5,400 nt of DNA from Spirochaetaceae bacterium (GCA_031267955.1 JAIRYB010000231.1:1-5400); one strand, 5' to 3'. Positions 1 through 5,400 are shown, numbered from the stretch's first letter. The notes: generated by a model from the letters alone, not told the origin. Numbers and translations: made by a program.

Positions 1-970
1 CTTCCCCTTCCCGGGCGGCCGCCTTTTCCGGCGGAACTTCCGTATTTTCAGGAAAGACCGTATCTTCCGCAGGAATTACCGTGTCCCCGGAGAAAGCCGC
101 TTCTTCCGGCCCGGCCGCCGCGTCCCCGGAGAAAACCGCTTCTTCCGCCGGAATTACTGTGTCCTCCGGAAAAGCCGCTTCGTCCACTGGAATTGCCGCG
201 TCTCCCGGAAGGGCCGCATCTTCAGGATGGAGCACGGGATCAGCAACAGCTGGTTTTTCCGGCGGGGTTAACGCCGGGAATTTGAACATATCCCAGTATC
301 GCGGGGCTTCCGCGCCGGCGGATTCCGGGACGGCCTGGCTTTCGGCCGGGGCATTCTCTTGCGGCGCTTCGGCGAGATCGGATCCCGTCGCCAGGGTTTC
401 TGTTTCCGGAGCAGAACCGGCCCCGGCATAAAAAGGGGGGGACTCTGCGGCCGCCAAAACGCCTTCCGTGGCCGCCAAATAATCCGCCGTGGCCGGGATA
501 TTGTCTTCAGGCGCAAATTCCGCCCCGGGCGTCCCGGATACGGAAAGACGCGGCGCAAAAGCCGCTGTTACGGATTTAAGGTCCTCCGTGTCGCGGTACT
601 CGCTTACGGCGCTGTCCCATTTTTCCCGGGTTTGGCACACCGTTACCTTGCCGTGGAGCAGGCATCCCTCGTCGGCCTGAATGCGCTGGGTGATAATATC
701 CCCCAGAACTATGCCGGTGGCAAGGATAAGCACCCGGTCGCTGGCCAGGACGCTGCCGGAAACCACCCCGCCAATAGTCACGGCGGTTCCGGTGATATTG
801 CTCTTCATCCTGGCCCGCTCGCCAATAATGATCCGGCCTCTGGCGCTGAGGTTTCCGCAGAGACTGCCGTCTATCCTGGTAAAACCGGCCGAATCAACAT
901 CGCCGTTTATGGATGTATTGGGGCCTATTATAGTATTGACCGAGAAATCTTCGCGCTTACCGGCAGGCAT
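1..970 (-). CDS. Bactofilin with long acidic repeat tail (C-terminus beyond window)
   Basis: Bactofilins are cytoplasmic proteins that polymerise without nucleotide through a right-handed beta-helix and often position cell-wall enzymes. The ATG at 970-968 opens a frame of 323 codons with no stop before the window edge. Residues about 9-115 carry the bactofilin core, with repeated short beta turns: NTIIGPNTSINGDV, GFTRIDGSLCGNL, ARGRIIIGERARMKSNI, GGVVSGSV, DRVLILATGIVLGDI, and QRIQADEGCLLHGKV. After residue 120 comes a low-complexity Ala/Pro/Glu/Asp tail of at least 200 residues, ending in a 13-residue tandem repeat. Most bactofilins are roughly 110-200 residues, so this one is long. I see no hydrophobic N-terminal membrane-targeting peptide (MPAGKREDFS). 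The gene starts 5 bases after the M23 peptidase stop. The nearest purine-rich site (AGGA, 990-987) is far from the ATG, so translational coupling is likely. The family call is firm; the function of the tail is unknown. Confidence 0.93.
   Translation of the reverse strand, partial: MPAGKREDFSVNTIIGPNTSINGDVDSAGFTRIDGSLCGNLSARGRIIIGERARMKSNITGTAVTIGGVVSGSVLASDRVLILATGIVLGDIITQRIQADEGCLLHGKVTVCQTREKWDSAVSEYRDTEDLKSVTAAFAPRLSVSGTPGAEFAPEDNIPATADYLAATEGVLAAAESPPFYAGAGSAPETETLATGSDLAEAPQENAPAESQAVPESAGAEAPRYWDMFKFPALTPPEKPAVADPVLHPEDAALPGDAAIPVDEAAFPEDTVIPAEEAVFSGDAAAGPEEAAFSGDTVIPAEDTVFPENTEVPPEKAAAREGE
2..223 (-). repeat. 39-bp in-frame tandem repeat (13-residue units) in the bactofilin tail
   Basis: Five full units and a partial sixth follow one another without gaps from residue 250: EDAALPGDAAIPV, DEAAFPEDTVIPA, EEAVFSGDAAAGP, EEAAFSGDTVIPA, EDTVFPENTEVPP, then EKAAAREGE at the window edge. 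The consensus is E-E-A-A-F-x-G-D-T-V-I-P-A. Units begin at 223, 184, 145, 106, 67 and 28 reading downwards. Units two and four match at 32 of 39 bases, so this is a real DNA-level duplication and not only biased composition. Each unit carries acidic residues at positions 1-2 and usually 7-8, a hydrophobic residue at position 5 (Leu or Phe in the first five units), and usually a proline near the end. The array continues beyond the window, so the copy number is unknown. Confidence 0.88.
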
Positions 971-975
971 ACAAT

Positions 976-2019
976 TTAACGGCCGGTCCTGACATTGCTG
1001 GACCGGATATTCAGGTACTTGTAGGGATCGACCACATCCGAACCAACATGGATCTCGTAGTGCAGATGGGGGCCGGTTGAAAGCCCGGTATTGCCTATAT
1101 ACCCGATAACCTCGCCCTGCTGGACTCGCTGCCCCTTTGTCGCCTTGAAAGACTGAAGATGCGCGTAACGGGTATAAAATCCATGTTTGTGTTTGATGGT
1201 GATATAATAGCCAAAGCCGCCGACAGGATCGTATTCCATAGTCACAACCTGGCCGTCGGCAGTGGCGACTACCGGGTCTCCCGAACGGTAGGTGGACAGG
1301 TCTATCCCTTTATGAATGTAATACTGGCCGGTAAAGGGATGCGAATTCTGCCCGAAGTACATGGATACATGGCCGATGCCGCCCCTGATGGGCCAAATAT
1401 TGGGAATTTCCGTAAGCAGAGCGCTCTGGGACGAGAAAAGCGAACCCAGCTCTTTGACCGGGTCCACCGCGGAGGCCAGATAATCGGTGAGATTGCGGAT
1501 ATCGTCCACCTCTTTCAGGGTACCCGGAGCGGTTTCCTGTATGCCCAGGAAAGAAGACAGATCCCCGGAGGCGGCGGGGTTTTCGGCGCTATTTATCGGG
1601 GTATCCAGGCCCAGTTCGGAAAGGGTATTGGACAGCGTAGCCTGGAAACCGCGTGTCTGGCGCAAAAGCCGGGCAATTTCATCCCGGAGCTGGTCCAGGC
1701 TTGCCTGGGTGTCCTTAAGACGGCTGTCTTTTAACGCCAGGGTATTCCGGGTGCCGTTGTAGGAACTGCCGTACCAGAAAAAAGCCCCGGCAGCCCCTAC
1801 CAGCATGAGTACGGCGCAGCAGAGAGAAGTCACGCTGATGTTAAAATTGTAGACTTTTTTTTCCGAATGGGGGACCAAAACTACAGTATAGCGCCGTGTA
1901 ATAGCCATACCGAGGGCCTTAAGGAAACGTCCCGCTTTGAGTACAGCCATAACGGCAATATTTTTCATTTTTTGGACAAGGCCATCTTCAAATCGCCTAT
2001 ATATATGGACCGGGGCCAA
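976..2019 (-). CDS. Membrane-anchored M23 (LytM-type) peptidoglycan endopeptidase
   Basis: This is a zinc metallopeptidase that would cut peptide cross-links of peptidoglycan in the periplasm. In the 347-residue reading, residues 1-60 are a basic cytoplasmic segment ending in VPHSEKKVYNFNIS. Residues about 63-83 are one membrane helix, and about 95-137 are predicted coiled coil (KDSRLKDTQASLDQLRDEI). A linker follows, then the peptidase domain from about 208 to 336. The active site is complete: H236 and D240 (HKGID), H287 (YAHL), and H318/H320 (HLH). By family knowledge H236, D240 and H320 bind zinc, while H287 and H318 act in catalysis. The start chosen is TTG at 2019, because GGAG sits 7 bases upstream; ATG at 1968 (330 residues) is an alternative with no clear ribosome site. 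The stop is 5 bases before the bactofilin, so the two form an operon. Bactofilin-M23 pairs are a recognised shape-determining module. Confidence 0.94.
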   Translation of the reverse strand: MAPVHIYRRFEDGLVQKMKNIAVMAVLKAGRFLKALGMAITRRYTVVLVPHSEKKVYNFNISVTSLCCAVLMLVGAAGAFFWYGSSYNGTRNTLALKDSRLKDTQASLDQLRDEIARLLRQTRGFQATLSNTLSELGLDTPINSAENPAASGDLSSFLGIQETAPGTLKEVDDIRNLTDYLASAVDPVKELGSLFSSQSALLTEIPNIWPIRGGIGHVSMYFGQNSHPFTGQYYIHKGIDLSTYRSGDPVVATADGQVVTMEYDPVGGFGYYITIKHKHGFYTRYAHLQSFKATKGQRVQQGEVIGYIGNTGLSTGPHLHYEIHVGSDVVDPYKYLNIRSSNVRTGR

Positions 2020-2026
2020 TGACTTT

Positions 2027-2030
2027 CTCC
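2027..2030 (-). promoter_or_regulatory. Shine-Dalgarno GGAG favouring the TTG start of the M23 gene
   Basis: The minus strand reads GGAGAAAGTCATTG, placing GGAG 7 bases before the TTG at 2019-2017. This is the best ribosome site near any candidate start of the peptidase and is the reason for choosing TTG. An ATG at 2032-2030 overlaps this site but is out of frame and reaches TAG after 11 codons. Confidence 0.6.
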
Positions 2031-2071
2031 ATACTCTTCAATTATCGTCAAAAGAATTTCAAGCTTGATAA

Positions 2072-2111
2072 TTTACACTAAATAATACCCCATATGTCAA
2101 ATATAAATCAA
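2072..2111 (-). promoter_or_regulatory. Overlapping sigma70-like promoters for the M23-bactofilin operon
   Basis: On the minus strand a perfect -35 TTGACA (2100-2095) is followed after 17 bases by TGTAAA (2077-2072), which matches TATAAT at 4 of 6. An overlapping alternative pairs TTGATT (2111-2106) with TATTAT (2087-2082, 5 of 6) across 18 bases. The stretch is strongly AT-rich, in contrast to the flanking coding DNA. Either promoter gives a leader of roughly 45-60 bases before the TTG at 2019. Which one is used cannot be told from sequence. Confidence 0.6.
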
Positions 2112-2126
2112 TACATATTTTCGAAC

Positions 2127-2146
2127 GCCGGCCAGGGCCGGCTTTT
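2127..2146. other. GC-rich perfect hairpin in the intergenic gap
   Basis: GCCGGC (2127-2132), a four-base loop CAGG, and GCCGGC (2137-2142) form a perfect 6-bp stem, followed on the plus strand by TTTT. It looks like a short intrinsic terminator for plus-strand transcription, but no plus-strand gene precedes it. On the minus strand it lies just upstream of the M23 promoters and has no U-run after the stem. It could be a terminator for antisense transcripts or a binding-site palindrome; its role is unclear. Confidence 0.35.
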
Positions 2147-2171
2147 ACCCGAAAAAGGGCCAATGTTCCCC

Positions 2172-2200
2172 GCCCCGTCTCAGAACAGCCCGTTCGGGGC
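2172..2200. other. Interrupted inverted repeat in the intergenic gap
   Basis: GCCCC (2172-2176) pairs with GGGGC (2196-2200). Inside it GAAC (2183-2186) pairs with GTTC (2192-2195) around a five-base loop, leaving a six-base bulge on one side. It has no U-run on either strand. It may simply be structured 3' trailer between the terminator and the next promoter. Confidence 0.25.
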
Positions 2201-2215
2201 ATTTACACACACGGC

Positions 2216-2247
2216 AAAACAGCCTGATCAGGCGATCAGACTGTTTT
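2216..2247 (-). terminator. Intrinsic terminator of the chemoreceptor gene (symmetric, possibly bidirectional)
   Basis: The inverted repeat reads AAAACAG (2216-2222), one mismatch, CTGATC (2224-2229), a four-base loop AGGC, GATCAG (2234-2239), one mismatch, CTGTTTT (2241-2247). On the minus strand this gives an A-run, a stem with one internal mismatch, and a terminal U-run, about 65 bases after the chemoreceptor stop at 2312. Because the A and T runs are symmetric it could also stop plus-strand transcription. It separates the chemoreceptor transcript from the M23-bactofilin operon. Confidence 0.8.
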
Positions 2248-2267
2248 CCGGGCATACAGCTTTCATT

Positions 2268-2291
2268 CGAAGGGGGTTTAATACCCCGTCG
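2268..2291 (-). other. Small hairpin directly after the chemoreceptor stop
   Basis: GGGGT (2273-2277) pairs with ACCCC (2283-2287) around a five-base loop. CGA (2268-2270) and TCG (2289-2291) extend the stem across a small bulge. It lies about 20 bases downstream of the chemoreceptor stop codon and has no U-run. It may protect the transcript's 3' end or act with the stronger hairpin at 2216-2247. Confidence 0.3.
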
Positions 2292-2311
2292 AAGCTCCGG
2301 TCCGCGGAGGA

Positions 2312-4489
2312 TTATTCCACTTTGAAGCGGGAAACCTCCTTTACCAGAATGTCGATATTTTCCTTGTTCTGGCCGCTGATGTCGTTCACCCGGCTGACCG
2401 CCACGTTTATCTGGTCGGCCCCGGCCGCCATCTCGTTCATCCCGTTCGTAATCTCCTGGGTCGCCATTTCAAGGTTCTTCCCCTCGGTGATCACCTCCCG
2501 GCTCCCCTCCAGCATCTCCTCAGAACCCCCCTTGACCATCTGCGTTATCTCGTTAAGCTGCCCGATCACTTCCAGTATCTGCCGGCTCCCAACGCTCTGC
2601 TCTTCCATCGCGTTCCGGATATTTTCGCTCTGCTCGGAAACCGTTTTGACGCCGCTGTCGATAGCCTCGAACTTGTTCAATACGCCGTCCGTGGACTTGG
2701 TGATCTTGTCGATGGACTCCTTGATCTTTTTCAGCACCGTCCCTATCGTCTTCGACTGCTCCCCGCTGCTCTCCGCCAGCTTCCGTATCTCGTCCGCCAC
2801 TACCGCGAACCCTTTCCCCGCCTCCCCCGCGTGGGCCGCCTCTATCGCCGCGTTCATCGACAGCAGGTTCGTCTGGCTCGCGATGTTTTCCATCACCGCG
2901 TTGATTTCCAGCAGGCCTTCGGAGTCCCGGGCTATTTCCTGGATGTCCGTAGCGACTTCCTGGAGGCCCGTGCGGCCCACGTCGCTCGCTTCCAGCAGTT
3001 CCTGCACGTTCTCGGCGTTTTTCAAAAGCGTCTGGGTGACTGAGTTGATATTGGCGATCATCTCCTCGATGGCGCTGGAAGATTTGGCCACGCTGGCGGT
3101 CTGGTTTTCCACATGGCCGTTAAGTTTGTCGATATTGACGGTGATCTGTTCCATGGTGGCGGTGGTTTCGGTGACGCTGGCGCTCTGGTTGATAACCCGG
3201 CCCTTGATACTCTGTATATTGGCGGTTATCTCGTTGATAGCCGCGGCGGTCTGGGTCATGTTGCTGGCGAGCTCGTTGCCGATGTCGAAGAGGGCCACCG
3301 CCTGGTTTTTGATGGTGATAATCAGGGTCTTTATCTTTTCCAGGGTTTTATTGAAGTAGTTGGACAGATCGGCGATTTCGTCTTTCCCGTGAACATTGAT
3401 TGTCTTGGTCAGGTCCCCCTCCCCTTCGGAAATGTCCTTGAGGGTCCGGGCTACGTTGACGATGGGTTTGGTGATATTTCCCGCTACAAAGAAGGTGATC
3501 ACCCCCGCAACGATAATGGCAATTACCACGATAATAATAGTAATCCGGGTAAGCCGGTTTACCGCCGCTAATACATCTTCTTCCGGAACCGATGTAAGAA
3601 TGGTCCAGGCGGTTTTTACACCGCCCACGTAGAAAGGATAGCTCTCAAAGATACGGCCGGTATTCTGCCCCGAATTCGGTACCCCGGTTCTAAGGGTTTC
3701 CAGGGTATCGTTCACCGCCTGCTGGCCGAGTATGGCCACCGAATCGGTATCCGTTATCTTCTGGCCCACCTTGTTTAGATCATAATGGCCCACAATGGTT
3801 CCATCGGTAGAATACATAACCGCCCGCCCGGTTCCGTACGGCTGGATCCGGGCGATGGTATCAGAAGCCGAAGAAAGATCCACCATGATCCCCACCCTGC
3901 CTACAATACCGTTTGCGGTGACAATAGGATAGCAGAGCCTCGTGGTGATGATCCGTTTTCCTGTAAAGGTTGAAAAGTAAGGCTGGCTTATTACCGGATC
4001 GGTACTTTCTATGTTGGCGGATACATCGTTGTAGAGTTCGTATTCCGACAGGGATCGCTTTTCAAGGGTTCCCGATGCCCGGGAATACCACGGCATATAC
4101 CGGCCTGTTGAATCGGTCCCCTGATCGTTGAAAAATTCGGCGTCCCTGCCGTCAATGGCATTGGGCTTCCAGATGGAAAACATCCCCATAAAATTAGGAT
4201 TGGATTCCATAATGGACAGTATGGTATTATCATAACGGGCCCGCCGTTCCGCTACCGGAACCGCTTCAAAAGAATTCATAATTTCCGCCAGCGTCATGGC
4301 TACGGATAGGTAATTTTCGTAGCTGTTCTGCGCCATTACAGAATGTCTGCCGGTTAATTCTTCCAAATTTGAAAAAGCAGCTTCGGTTTGCAGGGACTGC
4401 GCCCTCATAAGCAAAATAATCGACACCCCGACTACAGAGATCGTCAGCAATAGAGATGTGATTAATGTAAGCCGCAATTTAAGTTTCAT
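2312..4489 (-). CDS. Methyl-accepting chemotaxis protein with dCache-type sensor domain
   Basis: This is a transmembrane chemoreceptor that would control CheA/CheW in response to a periplasmic ligand. Domains of the 725-residue protein: TM1 about 8-28; a double-Cache-like periplasmic sensor about 35-305 (GRYMPWYSR, ISQPYFSTFTGKRIITT); TM2 about 315-336; HAMP about 337-391 (ITKPI, GEGDL, DEIADL); and a cytoplasmic coiled-coil hairpin about 392-720. The conserved tip reads ENIASQTNLLSMNAAIEAAHAGE (about 534-556) and continues GKGFAVVADEIRKLAESS. The arms are roughly 22-24 heptads each, which fits the long (44H or 48H) classes, but I have not aligned it. It ends ...VSRFKVE with no NWETF-like pentapeptide for CheR/CheB tethering. 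AAGGGG lies 7 bases before the ATG. The gene has its own promoter and terminator and no che gene beside it. The ligand cannot be predicted. Confidence 0.96.
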   Translation of the reverse strand: MKLKLRLTLITSLLLTISVVGVSIILLMRAQSLQTEAAFSNLEELTGRHSVMAQNSYENYLSVAMTLAEIMNSFEAVPVAERRARYDNTILSIMESNPNFMGMFSIWKPNAIDGRDAEFFNDQGTDSTGRYMPWYSRASGTLEKRSLSEYELYNDVSANIESTDPVISQPYFSTFTGKRIITTRLCYPIVTANGIVGRVGIMVDLSSASDTIARIQPYGTGRAVMYSTDGTIVGHYDLNKVGQKITDTDSVAILGQQAVNDTLETLRTGVPNSGQNTGRIFESYPFYVGGVKTAWTILTSVPEEDVLAAVNRLTRITIIIVVIAIIVAGVITFFVAGNITKPIVNVARTLKDISEGEGDLTKTINVHGKDEIADLSNYFNKTLEKIKTLIITIKNQAVALFDIGNELASNMTQTAAAINEITANIQSIKGRVINQSASVTETTATMEQITVNIDKLNGHVENQTASVAKSSSAIEEMIANINSVTQTLLKNAENVQELLEASDVGRTGLQEVATDIQEIARDSEGLLEINAVMENIASQTNLLSMNAAIEAAHAGEAGKGFAVVADEIRKLAESSGEQSKTIGTVLKKIKESIDKITKSTDGVLNKFEAIDSGVKTVSEQSENIRNAMEEQSVGSRQILEVIGQLNEITQMVKGGSEEMLEGSREVITEGKNLEMATQEITNGMNEMAAGADQINVAVSRVNDISGQNKENIDILVKEVSRFKVE

Positions 4490-4512
4490 AAATATACCCC
4501 TTAAGTATGTCA

Positions 4513-4539
4513 GGGCGAATCGCCCGAAGCTAAAAAGCT
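4513..4539 (-). other. Two small hairpins in the chemoreceptor leader
   Basis: GGGCGA (4513-4518) and TCGCCC (4520-4525) form a perfect inverted repeat with a single central base. Next to it AGCT (4528-4531) and AGCT (4536-4539) flank an AAAA spacer. Both lie in the transcribed leader if the promoter at 4577-4606 is used. The larger repeat is about 10 bases upstream of the AAGGGG ribosome site (4502-4497). It could be an mRNA hairpin affecting translation or a DNA palindrome bound by a regulator. It matches no riboswitch I recognise. Confidence 0.35.
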
Positions 4540-4576
4540 CCCCAAACAGGGATCAGCCATTAAGCTCTTTCAGAAT

Positions 4577-4606
4577 AAAGTATGAACGATCCGCAAAATA
4601 AGTCAA
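4577..4606 (-). promoter_or_regulatory. Sigma70-like promoter of the chemoreceptor gene
   Basis: On the minus strand TTGACT (4606-4601, 5 of 6 to consensus) is followed after 18 bases by TACTTT (4582-4577, 3 of 6). It lies in an AT-rich stretch about 40-70 bases after the thioesterase stop and about 90 bases before the chemoreceptor ATG. The -10 is weak. I saw no sigma28-type (TAAA...GCCGATAA) alternative, the flagellar/chemotaxis class that might be expected for such a gene. Confidence 0.45.
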
Positions 4607-4646
4607 CGATTTTTGAAATTTTTGGAGAGTATTAAGATAAATGTTC

Positions 4647-5400
4647 TCAATTACTATGCAAAGATACCGATCCGGTACGCAGTTCCGCCCGGAACATAGG
4701 CTGGCTATCGGCGGCGCGGCGGCCTTCAAAGGCTATGGCCCGGCTGTAATTCCCTTCGGATACGGAGGCGGCCTTTGGATCGGCTGTATCGATGCCGGCG
4801 GCCCACAGTTCGATAAGCTCGCCGTACCGGATTTCGTTGAGGTAATTAATATCCAGCCGGATGCGGTCCGCTTTTTCCAGGGTTTCGGCATCGCCCAGAT
4901 CCTGAATCCAGGGGATGTACCGGGCGTTGTTCACATGGCCGTTGTAGTCTATGTCCGAATAGGCGGCCCGGCGTTCCCCGGCTTTTTCCAGATTTTCCCT
5001 GGCCTCAAGGCCCGGCGGCACGCCGGGAAGCGCGTCAAGCCCGTCGTTTTGGGGAAACTTTTCCACTACCGGATGAACCCTCAGCGGGCGGCGCCGGTCC
5101 AGATCCAGGATGATCCAGTCACTCCTGCTGCGGACCAGGACCTGGCCGTCCCTGTCCTGAATGTCGTAATCCCTTACGGCAAAAAGCCGGTCCGCGCCCC
5201 GGGGCCAGGACCGCACGATTACTGTCTCCCCCCATTTGGGCCGGCTGTCTATAACCACCGCCATCCGGGAAAGAATCCAGCCCTGCCGGGACGCGGCCAG
5301 GGCGTCACGCCCGACGCCCAGTTCCTCGGCATGGCTGATCGCCAGCTCCTGGAACACATCGAAAACCGCCGCCAGGGTAAGCCGGTCCGACCGGTCGATG
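4647..5400 (-). CDS. Acyl-ACP thioesterase, FatA/FatB type (N-terminus beyond window)
   Basis: This enzyme hydrolyses acyl-acyl carrier protein in the cytoplasm to release a free fatty acid, and is built of two hotdog folds. The frame stays open to the window edge. The 14 codons upstream of a GTG at 5357 (ending LTLAAVFD) continue the family's usual N-terminal hotdog helix (FQELAISHAEELGVG), so the true start is upstream. Numbering from that GTG, the first hotdog holds GWILSRMAVVIDSRPKWGE and the RSWPRGADRLFAVRDYDI strand. The second holds the catalytic stretch D137-Y-N139-G-H141-VNNARYIPW, then INYLNEIRYGE with E175. By comparison with plant FatB, the D, N, H and E active-site positions are kept, while the position next to the Glu (Cys in plants) is Ile176. 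It ends SVSLHSN with TGA at 4649-4647. No clear terminator follows. Bacterial members may salvage or tune membrane acyl chains; the exact role here is not evident. Confidence 0.9.
   Translation of the reverse strand, partial: IDRSDRLTLAAVFDVFQELAISHAEELGVGRDALAASRQGWILSRMAVVIDSRPKWGETVIVRSWPRGADRLFAVRDYDIQDRDGQVLVRSRSDWIILDLDRRRPLRVHPVVEKFPQNDGLDALPGVPPGLEARENLEKAGERRAAYSDIDYNGHVNNARYIPWIQDLGDAETLEKADRIRLDINYLNEIRYGELIELWAAGIDTADPKAASVSEGNYSRAIAFEGRRAADSQPMFRAELRTGSVSLHSN

Noticed and set aside
2..223. Tandem repeats as a possible CRISPR array
   Set aside because: The units are contiguous with no unique spacers, diverge at several bases and keep one reading frame, so they are a coding repeat.
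81..979. Overlapping open frames on both strands across the bactofilin tail and core (81-431 +, 359-979 +, 268-558 -, 489-680 +, 681-992 +)
   Set aside because: They are shadows of the bactofilin frame, kept open by repetitive GC-rich sequence. Their translations are low-complexity or Arg-rich and carry no motif.
1159..1762. Plus-strand frames of 191 and 91 codons
   Set aside because: They are antisense to the catalytic and linker part of the M23 peptidase, which has all its zinc and catalytic residues in the minus-strand frame.
2094..3359. A 421-codon open frame on the plus strand
   Set aside because: It is antisense to the signalling domain of the chemoreceptor, whose motifs are unambiguous. 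Its Ser/Ile/Leu-rich translation is what the complement of a Glu/Lys/Asn/Ala-rich coiled coil gives, and it matches no family I recognise.
4607..4646. Possible terminator after the thioesterase
   Set aside because: The stretch holds A/T runs (a duplicated TTTTTGA/AATTTTT-like pattern) but no GC-containing stem, so I could not support a terminator; read-through into the chemoreceptor gene is possible.
5355..5357. GTG as the start of the thioesterase
   Set aside because: The frame stays open upstream to the window edge and encodes ...LTLAAVFD, which fits the family's N-terminal hotdog. The real start lies outside the window.

Overview
The window reads as chromosomal sequence from a spirochete. 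It most resembles a mid-GC Treponema, such as the termite-gut lineages. This is an inference from three things: the N-terminal style of the M23 peptidase (a VPHSEKK...NFNIS stretch before the membrane segment), its pairing with a bactofilin, and a chemoreceptor ending in ...VSRFKVE. No rRNA, tRNA or mobile element is present to settle the taxonomy. All four genes lie on the minus strand, so transcription runs from high to low coordinates.

Layout in transcription order. (1) 5400-4647: an acyl-ACP thioesterase of the FatA/FatB type, with its N-terminus cut off by the window edge. (2) 4646-4490: an intergenic leader with a sigma70-like promoter and two small hairpins. (3) 4489-2312: a complete 725-residue methyl-accepting chemotaxis protein with TM1, a dCache-type periplasmic sensor, TM2, HAMP and a long cytoplasmic signalling hairpin. 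(4) 2311-2020: a 292-base gap holding a good intrinsic terminator (2216-2247), further hairpins, and the promoter for the next unit. (5) 2019-976: a membrane-anchored M23 (LytM-type) peptidoglycan endopeptidase with all active-site residues. (6) 970-1: a bactofilin starting 5 bases after the peptidase stop, with an unusually long acidic tail that ends in 13-residue tandem repeats and runs off the window.

The peptidase and bactofilin form a two-gene operon. This is a known cell-shape pairing: a cytoplasmic bactofilin scaffold is thought to position a periplasmic peptidoglycan hydrolase. The chemoreceptor is its own transcription unit with its own promoter and terminator. The thioesterase belongs to whatever lies upstream of the window.

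I found no convincing undescribed system. The points most worth a second look are the repeat tail on the bactofilin, the sharp composition shift inside the chemoreceptor's signalling domain, and the atypical ligand-motif residues in its sensor domain.
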